From Topomyia yanbarensis (Eukaryota > Arthropoda > Insecta > Diptera > Culicidae), in the NCBI RefSeq assembly GCF_030247195.1, contig NC_080671.1:85744370-85808369 (forward strand): DNA of 64,000 nucleotides, written 5' to 3'. Below, piece after piece: positions 1-10,686 of this stretch (the stretch's first letter is position 1; each line of letters starts with the position of its first letter). Below the pieces are notes generated by a model. That model was not told the DNA's origin. It saw nothing but the letters and a program-made list of their open reading frames with translations, and did not search any database. Both the position numbers and the translations under genes were made by a program.

Positions 1-530
1 GAGGTTTTTTGCATATGGTAAAACACGCTTTAGTGATCAAAAAACATGTTTAGTATCATGCGAAAATCTCTTTTCGATTTCCATCCGGCTCTTTGAAGTT
101 GAAATGTAGTATCAATAATTGGGACTCGTATGTTCATCGCAAACGAAAAGTTAAAAAGGATCTTAAAGTATATTAATCTTGCACCCATCTTTTCTCAAAA
201 ATCATAAACCAAATGAAATTTTGAATGAAATGACAACATGTCTTCTGCAGAATTTATAAAAATACTCTCCTCTACAACTTTGTCGAAGACAGCAAAGCGC
301 TATATCTTCTGGTTCAAAAGGTAAATTTTCTATAGACTACCATGATCATTTTTTTAAATAATATTGCCAAAAGATGACGCTTTTTACACATGCAATTTTA
401 CACATGACGGTGTAGAAAATTAAAATCGCTAATGTGGACAGTTTTGAATCTAGAGAATTAGAACACGCAAATAAATTTAATAAGCATTTTGTACTAGAAA
501 TTGTTTATCGATTGTTGTTCTAATTCAATA
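1..530. other. AT-rich non-coding DNA
   Basis: No coding frame, terminal repeat or recognisable family was seen in this stretch. It is AT-rich with short low-complexity runs and ends exactly where the TA-flanked inverted-repeat element at 533 begins. Confidence 0.5.
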
Positions 531-896
531 TACAGTAAGACGCCGTTTTTGGCACACTCCGATTTTGGCAACAAATGAGTTCCGTTTTTGGCAACATTTT
601 TGTTGGTCATAACAAGTCTTTTAGAAATATGCAAAAGATATTTTTTTGTATCAATTTATATTAAATTTGACTTCATTTTCAAACACGGGAATCTAATTAA
701 CACTCAAAGGCGCAAATCAATTTTTTTAATATTGTGAAAATTGCCTCATAGCTTCAATACATTACTGTGATAATTTTGAGATGTTTTTCGCAATGCTGTT
801 TTAAAACAGTGTTATGTATTTAAGGGTTACCTATATTTTACACTATACGTGTTTTATTTAATCATTACAATAAGTGTAGAGATACATTATTTATGT

Positions 897-2023
897 AGGG
901 GAATGTGTTCGGTTGTCGGAATACTTTTGTTTTTGGCTCACAACATTCATCCAATTAAACAATATAGGGGAATAAGTATACCAATAGAAAGCTAGAAGAA
1001 TTTAATTTCTTTTGTCAACTTAAAAAAAGTTATTAACAATTTAGTAAAATGATAACTGTTTACCATTTTGAAAAATGTGGTCGGTTGTCGGCACCATAAA
1101 AAAATTTACTAAAAATGGAAAAATATGAATGATGATCATCACGATTCAAAGGGAAAAGGAAATTTTTTCAGTTCAATACTCATCAAAGGCATTATGAGCA
1201 TCATTCTTCATCAGAACCATAATATGTGTATGTGAAAAAACTAGTGCGAATATTACGCACTGCTAATGCACTGACGGATCGCATTCACTGACATTGAGTT
1301 AGTTTCAGGCACTCCAGTTTTTTACCAAAGCTTCAGACAGATCAGATAGAAGTCAGTCAAAACGGGAGGGGGACTACAGGGTAACCCCGAGCCCCCCCCC
1401 CCCCCACCAAACTATCTGATCATGACAATCTGGTATATACGGTGCTACCTTGCGGTGAAAACACGACCAGGTGGGCTTTCTTCATGTAAATGTAAAACGC
1501 TAAACCGGAAGTCGCCTTCCTGGTTTTCAGAATGGTGCCAACGATCGATCTCTGGTATCTATTCGTAAAGCCCGTTCCAAAATACCCATATTGATTAGGT
1601 CATTGAGAGCATTTGTCACAAAAAATTGGGTGCCGACAACCGACCATGTTTGGGTGCCGACAACCGATTTTAGTAACCTTTTTGAAAACTGATCAAAAGA
1701 AAACTTGTGGCGAACATTTCGGCGCCATTCAACGTTGAATCACAAAATAGAATAAATTCACATCGTAAATATTCAATGCGCATACTTTTTCGATCGATTT
1801 ACTTCCTTCTGTAACACTAAGCAAATCATCAAAAAACACTTTTGAGTAGAGTTTCACTTGTTCAAAAAATATATTGGTTGTAGAACAGAACATTCGAGTC
1901 TGCTTCAGCAATCGGCACAAAAAGATCGCGCTAATATATAGCACAAATAATATTTATCAGAATGTCCTTATCTGCTTTCTGTCAAAAGCTACATAGGGGT
2001 GCCGACAACCGACGACTTTCCCC
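897..2023. mobile_element. Nested inverted-repeat element with GGTTGTCGG phrase
   Basis: The left end GGGGAATGTGTTCGGTTGTC and the right end (GCCGACAACCGACGACTTTC then CCC) are inverse to each other, with TA immediately outside on both sides (895-896, 2024-2025). The same phrase occurs internally: TCGGTTGTCGGCACC near 1081 and GGTGCCGACAACCGA near 1629 and 1650. Internal copies point inward like the ends. No protein-coding capacity is visible; the interior contains a poly-C run near 1390-1405. It is interpreted as a non-autonomous TA-inserting element nested in 533-3863. Confidence 0.6.
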
Positions 2024-2408
2024 TATAATATGGACAAGTTGCAAGTGATTTTTACAACAAAAATGGTTTTCTTCAAACCTAAATATCTTCAAGCATTGCA
2101 GTTCGATTTTCAATCTATCAATTCCATTTGAAAGATCAACGATGGGTTAGTTATGGAGAAGCAATAAATTTATTAATTTCTTAAAAGAGCTGTGTTTTTT
2201 AAACAAAATTGTTCAATGATTTTCAGAAAGAAGACATAACAGCCCCAGGAGCGAAATCAACACTACCATTCAGTGAATTGTTCAAGTTTTGGCGTTCAGT
2301 AGGCTGAAGAAAAGCGATTCGAATTAAATGCTATTTTACATATTCGTAATGCGGGGAATTGCACTCGATAAGTGCGCGAAGATTGTGAGAATTCTACAGG
2401 ACAGTGGC

Positions 2409-3648
2409 ACAGTGGGCAGAATGCTACTTTTGACGCTCAAATCCTCTAGCGCCCTGGGTATGTATCCTGAAGGATTTGTGCCTTCGGAAAAGTATTTTGG
2501 ATGAAAATGAGCATTATTTTGACAAATGACTAATAAACGTTTCTTGCAAAGAATAAGCACAGCCTTATGACTGAACTACAATTCAGAAAACTGCAGAAAG
2601 GACTAGACACAGCAGTGATTTAAATAAGATTACTTTATAAATTACTTAATAAATTTATTCTCAGTTCGAAATATTATATTTGAATTCGAAAACAAGAAAA
2701 TATTTGCATATATTTTAGTTTACTCAAAAATTCTCTAGCGAAGTATTTATGAATTATATTTTTTTCCTCATTTCATTTGTCTGCAAAAGGCCCACCTTAC
2801 CCCACTTTTTTCTCTTCGTGGTTATAAAGTTAAAGCTTTTTACTAGCAGCGATGCCAGATTTACAGACATGTCTGTATTTTACAGATTTCTGACCACTAC
2901 TTACAAGAATGCCGCCGCATCCGGACATTTAAAGATTTATTTTTAAAGCAGTAATAGACAGTTTACCAAAACTGCTCTAGAGTTCCTTCCTTCGAAGTTT
3001 TTTGTTTTTAATCTTCAATGATCTAATGTAACCAGGACTTTGAGAACCATTTGCAGACTTCTACAGACATTTTAAATATTCTTCTATAGATATTTCATCA
3101 AAACGAGTGGCATACCTGTTTACTAGTCACAAACAAAATTCCAGCTGCCGCCATCTGCCGCTTCGTGGGTTATTACAAATTTTGTGGAACATATTTTTTT
3201 AATATTTTTGATGAAAACAACCTTAAAATGTCATGATAACATTTATCACTCTTTTAAGCATTTTTATTATTGTATATTTTCGAAGACTTAGGAATAAAAC
3301 ATTTATTTCTAGATATATTTTTCATAAACAAATGTTAAAATTCATTTTCTCGAGTATTTTTTTTGAATGTCATGTAGCGCACTCTACATAGGTTATAAAG
3401 TATAAATGTCTTCAGTACATGTGTTAGAAATATCAAAACAAACAACTTTGCCGAAGAAAGTTTTTTGATAGAACACCTCTATCAAAAGATTGAACTGATC
3501 TAGATCAGTTTCTACTTATCTAGATTAAAACCAAAGTTGTCAAAATAATGGTCATTTCCATCTAACATGCTTTGCTAAAGACACTAATCCTCCAGGATAT
3601 ATACCCAGGGCGGTAGAGGTTTTGAGCGTCGAAAGCTTGCCCCACTGT
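2409..3648. mobile_element. Nested inverted-repeat element with CACAGTGGG ends
   Basis: About 65 bp at 2409-2475 (CACAGTGGGCAGAATGCTAC at the outer edge, CGCCCTGGGTATGTATCC towards the inside) reappears inverted at 3588-3648, ending in GCCCCACTGTA. The arms differ at scattered positions, so the insertion is old. The interior is AT-rich with no transposase. The superfamily cannot be assigned because no clear target duplication was found. Confidence 0.5.
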
Positions 3649-3933
3649 ACGACGTCTCAATTTGATAAAATAATGAATAAAATTGAATTTGCTTATTTTT
3701 TCTTTCATATAATTTCATTTCACATATGATTAAAAATCCTTGAAACATTTTTGAAGTCGTAAATTGGAAATCCAAACATTAAAAATAAGGTTCCAGTTTT
3801 GGCACGGTTCCAGTTTTGGCAACTGAAAAAAATAAAATTGTTGCCAAAAACGGAATCCTACTGTATTAGGTGTTCTTCCAATTGATGATTGCAAGGATTT
3901 TTGTTGGGAATTGCTTATAAGCAGGCCTTTGCA

Positions 3934-4370
3934 TTTATCGCTGCGACAATAAAAACTCACATTTTCACACGAAAAGTTATTGTCACTCGCATAACTTCTC
4001 CGGATAAATACAATGGATAATTTCTCCGGAGAAATAAACCCGCGAGAGAATGAGCGAATGAGATTATCGCGATATCCCTTTTGAGCTCTCAACCTCGCTA
4101 CCGCTATTCCAAAAAACGAAAAAAAAAAACAAATCTGTTGTACATACTTTTTTGTCGCTTTTCTTAGAAATGAAGTGTACATTTTGACACTTTTATTGAT
4201 GTCCATGAAAATAAAATATGATCACCTTCTCCGGCGAGGAGGAAAAAAATAGATAAATTTTATCGGGAAAATTATTCTCACGCCATTTGAGGAAAACTTG
4301 CTCTTATCTCGGAAAAGTTGGACATCGGATAATCTTCTTCTCGCGTGAGTGAGTGAGAATTACAGTGCCT
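3934..4370. repeat. Dispersed repeat, copy 1 (~440 bp)
   Basis: This stretch is closely matched in the same orientation at 34637-35064, and its first ~100 bp also at 33430-33531. Shared landmarks are CTGCGACAATAAAAACT at the left, GAGAATGAGCGAATGAG in the middle, and CTTCTCGCGTGAGTGA at the right. No long open frame is present and no obvious terminal inverted repeats were found. It is probably a short interspersed or non-autonomous element. Confidence 0.65.
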
Positions 4371-5544
4371 TCATATATTTCTGTTCGTCATAATTCCTAA
4401 TGTTTCTATGTTCGCAATTAGTTTGTACTAAATCTCAGAGGGCACTTCGAAATCATGTTAAGAATCTTGTTCTGAATCCTTTCTTGTCAGTCTAAATATT
4501 TGTTTATAAATTAATAGTTTGTTCTTTATGCAGAGCCTAGAGTTACTGTCTTCTAGGACCAGCGTTTAGCGTTAAACTAGCCGAATATGAAAAATTTCGA
4601 CCGGTTTCTTGTAAGTCTTTGCAAATCTCCGTTCAAGAAATTTGATTGCTTCCCAGTGCTGCATTGAAAAGGCAAAAACGCTCCAAACACTCGATCACCT
4701 TGGTGTCAAAAGAAGGCAAAATGCGATGCTTGATTCGGCGGTTAACCGCTACTGCGATTCCTCAACTTAATCCAACAATTCGTTCAAATCGATGAATAAC
4801 CAAAATAGGGTTATTCTTCAATACTATCTTTGGGTTTAAAAAAGTTTACAACGTCAAAATGCACATTATGTACCCTGAAAATTCGTCTTCGCACGGTGTC
4901 AGTGAACGAACATTCCAATATAATAAATTGAAATGATTATTCAAAATCATTATACAACTTTAAATTGCGAAATTTCATTCGTGACTTCTTAGCAAATTCC
5001 CATCCAGTTACAAAAGCTCCAAACATGGAGGTAGAATTTACCATTGCACTCATCAATTGAAACAATGATTGCTGCAAAAGCTTTAATTGATCGGTTGGAG
5101 CAAATGAAGCGTTGGCTTTATGCACAATGCTAGGAAATTTGCAAATTTCTTCAGCTTCACATTTGGATAAGAATGAGTTAAATTAGTTATTGAAGAGACG
5201 TTTCGAGTTCCTCTCATCAGAATACGACACTTGCATAGTGACAGAACAGTGCTAGCGCCGGATTGACGCTAGGTCCAAAAACGAAACCACTATTTGTGTT
5301 TCCGAGCAACCCCTAGTCCTGCGTGATGTTCTGCAAGAATAGGAGTTCTGCAATATATTGCCTAGTTGTTTGGTCACTTTTGTAAGGGGTCTGATCCGTA
5401 GATCTTGAGTTTAATCCACCAGAATCCAATTTTTTTGAGGAAATGTGCCATGAGAATTTTAATATTTAATCCTAATTGCTGTAGCGTTTTGCTATCTTGT
5501 AATTATAGTTTCACTTTCTAGTGTTAAGATAGAGCTGAATTGTA
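4371..5544. other. Unassigned spacer
   Basis: No gene is supported here. The short open frames show no recognisable domain. The part from about 5200 to 5400 has less biased composition and may be a remnant of a mobile element, but no family could be assigned. Confidence 0.4.
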
Positions 5545-6740
5545 AGACTTGGAAATTGCATTTCTACAAGGGAAGTTAGAAGAAGAAATATACATGAAAC
5601 TTCCACCAAACGTAAATGGAGAAAGACAAACTGTTCGTCTACACAAATGTTTGTATGGATTGAAACAGGCAAGCTGATCTTGGAATAAACATTTTGATGA
5701 TGCAATGAAAACACTAGGTTTTGTCCCTCTCAAAAATGACAGCTGCACCTACAAGTCAAAATCTAGCGGCATTATAGTAATACTATATGTAGACGACATT
5801 TTACTACTTGCCAAAAACATCGAAGCAATTACGTGAATTAAAAAGAAACTTGGAAGGTTATTCCAAATGAAAGACATGTTAGAGGTTAAGCACTTCCTGG
5901 GAATGGAGATAAATCGTGATTTGGAAAGCCAGACTATTGAAATTTCTCAAACTATATACATAGAGAAACTTCTTAGTAGATTTGGGATGGCTGATTGTAC
6001 ACCAGTGGGGACACCATTGGATATCAACACGAAATGGTCAAAATCTGAGGCAAACATCACTGAAGAGACATACAGAAAACTGCTGGGATGCCTACAATAT
6101 CTTTCACTAACTTCCAGACCTGATATTTGATCTGCGGTAAACACCCTAAGCTAATATGCTAACTGCGCCATCGATTGGCACTGGTCAGGATTAAAAAGAA
6201 TATTGCGATATTTGAGGGGAACGAGCAACACAAACATAATTTATTCATTAAATAGCGAATATCCTGCTTTAGTAGGATTTGCCGATGCAGATTTTGCAAA
6301 TGATCCTGATAATAGGAAATCAGTTTCAGGATACGCATTTCTACTGTACGGTAATCTTATTTCGTGGTCAACGAAACGACAACCGACGGTAAGCTTATCA
6401 ACAAGTGAAGCAGAACTGATAGCACTTTGCGCTGCTACGAAAAAAGGAGTGTGGTTAACACAACTTCTCAATGAATTGGATGTAATCAAAACACCATTCA
6501 TCATAATGGAAGACAGAATTCCATGCATCAACATAGCACAGGAGCCAAGATTACATCAACGGATGAAACACTTAGATATCAAATACCTTTTCATCCGGGA
6601 TCTCATCAAAAAATGGTAGAGTAAAACTACAGTTCATCCCGAGCGTCGATCAACCTGCAGATGCCTTCACTAAGGGGTTACCTAAAAATATACACAGAAG
6701 GTTATTCGGTGTATTGAATGTGCAAATTGCGGGGAAGTAT
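5545..6740 (+). pseudogene. Ty1/copia pol remnant (reverse transcriptase to RNase H)
   Basis: The translation follows the 3' half of copia-type pol. First comes the reverse transcriptase block with LYGLKQAS near 5650 and the catalytic YVDD box near 5790, then KHFLGMEI near 5895. The RNase H domain at 6203-6619 has FADADFAND, SWSTKRQPTVSLSTSEAE and the histidine-rich HLDIKYLFIRD. Stops break the frame just after LYGLKQAS, near 5836 and at 6128, and a further frame change follows 6619 before the PADAFTKGLP-like tail of pol. Gag, protease, integrase and the N-terminal part of RT are missing on the left. A purine-rich stretch (GCGGGGAAG, about 6729-6737) precedes the LTR and fits a polypurine tract. 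It cannot encode an active polyprotein. Confidence 0.9.
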
Positions 6741-7137
6741 TGAAAAAGAATATTTCGCAGTGATATACGTACGAAATATTCTTTGTGTATAAACAATTTG
6801 CCATTCATACAGAACGGCACTTGACAGTAAGAGCTGTCATACGGAACGTGCTATAAAAAGCTCTGAGACATCATCTGACAGAACGTCATGTGACAAAAGC
6901 TTCAAGTGGGCAACATGAGCTTTTACATATGGACGCCGCGTATGGATATGTTGTTTACTATAGACAAATGGTATGATAGGGTACGACAGTCAATAAGGGA
7001 CTGTGATAAAAAGTGCATGAAATATCAATCGATATCGAACTATGTTATTATTATATAACTTGACGAACATGAACCAAATAAAGTTATCTCAAACCTACCT
7101 ACAGAAATACTTCGAGGTTCTTACGGTATTATCAACA
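6741..7137 (+). repeat. copia-type LTR
   Basis: The segment begins TG just after the purine tract that ends the pol remnant and finishes ...TATCAACA, so it has the TG...CA form of an LTR. It is bounded on the left by the end of pol and on the right by a primer-binding site. It contains an inverted pair near the left end (GAATATTTCG and CGAAATATTC). No second LTR copy is in the window for comparison, so the left boundary is inferred. Confidence 0.65.
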
Positions 7138-7152
7138 GGTTATGGGCCCAGG
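7138..7152 (+). other. tRNA-iMet primer-binding site following the LTR
   Basis: GGTTATGGGCCCAGG directly follows the LTR end. It is complementary to the anticodon stem-loop part of eukaryotic initiator tRNA-Met (CTGGGCCCATAACC), the half-tRNA primer used by Drosophila copia. A PBS belongs after a 5' LTR, yet here it follows a pol-LTR unit. Confidence 0.7.
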
Positions 7153-7346
7153 GGATACCTGATCGAAGGCTATTCGTTGCCCATATCTCAACAGTAATCC
7201 TACATAACAAGATACATGAAACGTAACGTCAAACTTATATTTACATAGACCCCTGCTGCACGTTTGACAGAATGAACCACAATATGGGTCATTCCACGCG
7301 AAGTGATCAAAAAAAATGCAAACTTGAAATCGACCTTCACGGATTT

Positions 7347-8396
7347 GAACAAAATTTGGAGGAATTGTTCATCTAGGGCCAATATATAAAAACCCAAATT
7401 TTTGTGTGGATTGAACCACCCCTCGGGTCATGGGAGCACCCCCTGTTTTGGAAAATTACCAAAACCCTTGATTTTCTTTTGATCATATCTCCGGTTCTAT
7501 TGACTCTAGAATCAAACCACAAGATGGCTTTTGAAGAAAATTGTTCAAGGAGTCTAGGAAAAAATATTATTTTTTGCCGACAGTGCTGCCAACTATGCAA
7601 TTTTTCCAGTTAAATATTAAAAGTTAATTTTACTCTCAATACATATATTTTAATTTTGAAAATTTTAATGCCATCACGTTCCTCAGACATTTTTAAACAA
7701 AAACACTTATCGTCCCAATATAATATGAGCGCATCCTGAGATATACCATTTTGAAGGGAAAAACTTCGATTTTCTCATATAAAAATCCATTTTTATTGAC
7801 CAAAATTGAGAAAATCTTCAAACGGTCATAAAAATCGAACCTGATCTGCTAGAAGCAAACCAAATACGTAGTTTTTCATCATTTCTCGTCTACTTCACTA
7901 AAAATTATGTTTGAACTCAGAATACTCAAGTTGGTTTTTTAGTGTTGTGCGCTTGCGATTTTATATGGAAAATTGCGGTTTTTTCTCTTCAAAACGGTGT
8001 ATCTCAGGATGCGCCCATATTATATTAAGATGATAAGTGTTTTTTATGTAAAAATGTCTGAGGAACGCGATGGAATTAAAATTTTCAAAATTAAAATATA
8101 TGTATTGAGAGAAAAATTAACTTTTAATATTTAACTGAAAAAATCGCATAGTTGGTATCACTGCCGGCAAAAAATAAAATTTTTTCTAGATCCCTTGAAC
8201 AATTTTCTTCCAAAGCCATCTTGTGGTTTGATTCTAGAGTAAATAGAACCGGATATATGATCAAAAGAAAATCAAGGGTTTTGGCAATTTGCCGAAACGG
8301 GGGGTGCTCCCATGACCCGAGGGGTGGTTCAATCCACACAAAAATTTGGGTTTTTATATATTGGCCCTAGATGAACAATTCCTCCAAATTTTGTTC
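7347..8396. mobile_element. Long foldback element (two ~445-bp arms)
   Basis: About 445 bp from 7347 (GAACAAAATTTGGAGGAATT at the outer edge) reappears as its reverse complement ending at 8396, around a ~165-bp central spacer (about 7788-7952). The arms differ by scattered substitutions, for example near 7440 against 8300. Mirrored open frames at 7373-7600 and 8152-8370 are only a consequence of the palindrome. No transposase is present. The RNA could form a very long hairpin. Confidence 0.85.
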
Positions 8397-10544
8397 ACTT
8401 GTAAGCCATCAACATGGTTCTTCTGCTTAAACTTAATCTGAATTTTAGTTTGCGTCGCATACCTCCCTATTTCCCATCAAGGGGTAACACAAAAAGATGT
8501 CAACACTAAATATAGCAAAAAATTCAGTACCAAATCCTTCCAAAAGAGTCTGGCTTTCTTCGCAGAAAAACTACCTAATGCACTACAAAATCCGCCAAAT
8601 AATTCAATCTTCGATATTATATGAATTCAGGAAAATATATTCCTTACACAAATTACACTTGGAAGCAATGACGATTTTCATTTGTTGGGTTCCGACTGTC
8701 ACAGAGCGCCTATTGACAGGCCACTGATTTACGATTGAAAATATTTTCTTGAGTTGTTTAAAGCTCGGCTGCGTACTGACGATCGTGATCCGTTATCGGT
8801 TTATGAAAGTAGTAGCAATGATGCTGAGGATGGCGGTGATCTTTCGATTCAGTTTCTTTTTATATTTTCTGTTTACCTCCTTATCAGATGATGCGATCCA
8901 GATTCTTCCAAGGTTGTCGTTCTGGATTCTCTAACAGTACAAATTCGAAAAATACCAGTATTCCAACCGGTAATTAATTTTAAGTTATCATCGAGTGATA
9001 ATTTTCATAAAAAGGCGCTTAATCACTTTCTAGAAAACAACATATCACTCAAGCTTAGGTACTAATCGGGTACTATTTAAGACGATTAGGCTTCTTAGCC
9101 TTTTACCCCACTGTGATAGTGAGGAAGAAAACGATTATTTTTTTCAAATATGCATACGTCACTAACTCATAACATAATAACAAGGTAGCACGTTATGACA
9201 TTTAAATAGGCAAAATGCCACTGCGCTACAGTTGATGGAAATGCTAAAACCCACTTGATGTTGAACTTTTCATGTTGAGAATCAGTTGCACAATTGCGTG
9301 ACGTTTCCCGTTGAAAAGGGGGAAATATTGGCACATTGTGTACATGCATGGTGGCATAGTGTTTCTCTGCCATATACGTATGCCGGTACAATGGGTGGGC
9401 GAGTCAGTACCTCTTTGTCCAATTGAATATTTAAAAGTGTCTGTCAATATTCTAGCGATGAATATTGAAGTATACAGCGAATGAACTTTAACCATATTCT
9501 TATTTTTCGTCCTGAACTAAAGGGGTTTTTTTCAAATAATTCAATCAAATGTAGATAAGTGATTAGTAAGTATTACCGTAGTTTACTCTATTCAATCAAA
9601 TTGTTAATATAATAATCAAAAGACAAAGATACTTATTGAATGCTATTAACTCTGCACGAATTTGTAGGTTAAGGCAGTAAAGTAACTATGTTAATAGACT
9701 AGACTAAAATAACAAAAAAATGACGTGACCCATTCATAATCCCAATTGAAACATTTCACGTATTTGCTACTTTGCAGCATTCATTGACGGCATTGTGAGA
9801 CACAAATATTGAAATCAAAATATGAATAATAAATATTCGAGCACAAGAAGTTCAAACAGCATAAAAGAAATCTTGCAATGAAATCGTACTTTTTTAACTT
9901 TTACAACATTCCGTAAAAATAAATCCATCTGACTGACATCAACACTATTCCACATCATTCTTAATCGTCATCCATTTGTTCCATTACACCCACTACCGAC
10001 CATATTATGTGATAATTTCCCCCGGGCAAACGCCTCCTTGCCCCCGTGGAAAGCGACCGTCGGTCGGCCAGCTGAGCTGCAAAATGTCAGCCAGGAAAGG
10101 CGACAATGTAGAATTACGAACAAACTATACCAAGGCTGCAATATCGCACCCATTCGGCGACAATGGGCAACCTATTCAGCACATGGTTACGGATGTACGC
10201 GGGCGGTACCTGCATGTATGTAGGTATGGCTGACTGGCTGGGCAGAGGAAAATTTTCTCCTATTATACGCACGCACTCACCATCACTTGCGCAATGATGC
10301 AATATGAAAAGGATTCCTGACCTGACTGTACTGTGCCTACCAACACGTTTCCGTCTGATGTTTGCGTGCGAACCTGCGAATTGTGTGAACCTGGTCGGAA
10401 CTGGGCATACGTTTTCCTCGTGCATCAAAATAGAGCCAAGTCAACAGGTCGTTTTTGTCGTGAGCATAAACACATAATCCACTCCCACGATGGTGATTGT
10501 TCATGTTGGTGCAATGTCAATGAAAATGCTACCAATACTAGGCC
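8397..10544. other. Non-coding stretch with no recognised element
   Basis: No gene or terminal repeat could be supported. From about 9960 the composition becomes more GC-rich and overlapping short frames appear on both strands (9976-10233, 10333-10671 plus; 10114-10428 minus). None shows a domain I recognise. Confidence 0.4.
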
Positions 10545-10678
10545 TACTAGTCAGTCAAACCATGCGGAATTTGATACGGAGTCCTTAATGAAGTCAGCAT
10601 GGATCCAGCTCAAATGCAAAAACCGAATCCGAAACCGATTGAGTCGGAATCCAGTTCCGGAATGGGTTTAGCTGGGTA
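10545..10678. mobile_element. Short MITE-like repeat, related to 32024-32195
   Basis: It begins near TCAGTCAAACCATGCGGAAT and ends near GAATGGGTTTAGCTGGGT. The same phrases in the same order bound the palindromic element at 32024-32195, where the two ends are clear inverses. Internal GATTGAGTCGGAATC-like sequence also matches. No coding capacity. Confidence 0.6.
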
Positions 10679-10686
10679 ACAGCATA

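Larger units (their letters stand above)
533..3863. mobile_element. TA-flanked inverted-repeat DNA element (composite, no transposase)
   Basis: The left end reads CAGTAAGACGCCGTTTTTGG and the right end is its imperfect inverse (TGCCAAAAACGGAATCCTAC followed by TG). TA lies just outside both ends (531-532 and 3864-3865), which is the Tc1/mariner-type arrangement. The phrase TTTTGGCA recurs several times just inside each end (about 545-600 and 3790-3850) in inverted orientation, as in foldback-like MITEs. No transposase frame survives. Two other inverted-repeat elements lie inside (897-2023 and 2409-3648), which explains the 3.3-kb length. That the two ends belong to one insertion is inference from the matching TIRs and TA sites. 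Confidence 0.6.

Noticed and set aside
7373..8370. Two similar open frames on opposite strands (7373-7600 minus, 8152-8370 plus)
   Set aside because: They are the two arms of the foldback element read in mirrored orientation. They have no start context, no domain and no codon-level conservation.
10333..10671. Cysteine-rich 112-codon frame as a small secreted protein
   Set aside because: No signal peptide, it overlaps the MITE-like repeat at 10545-10678, and frames on the other strand are equally long.
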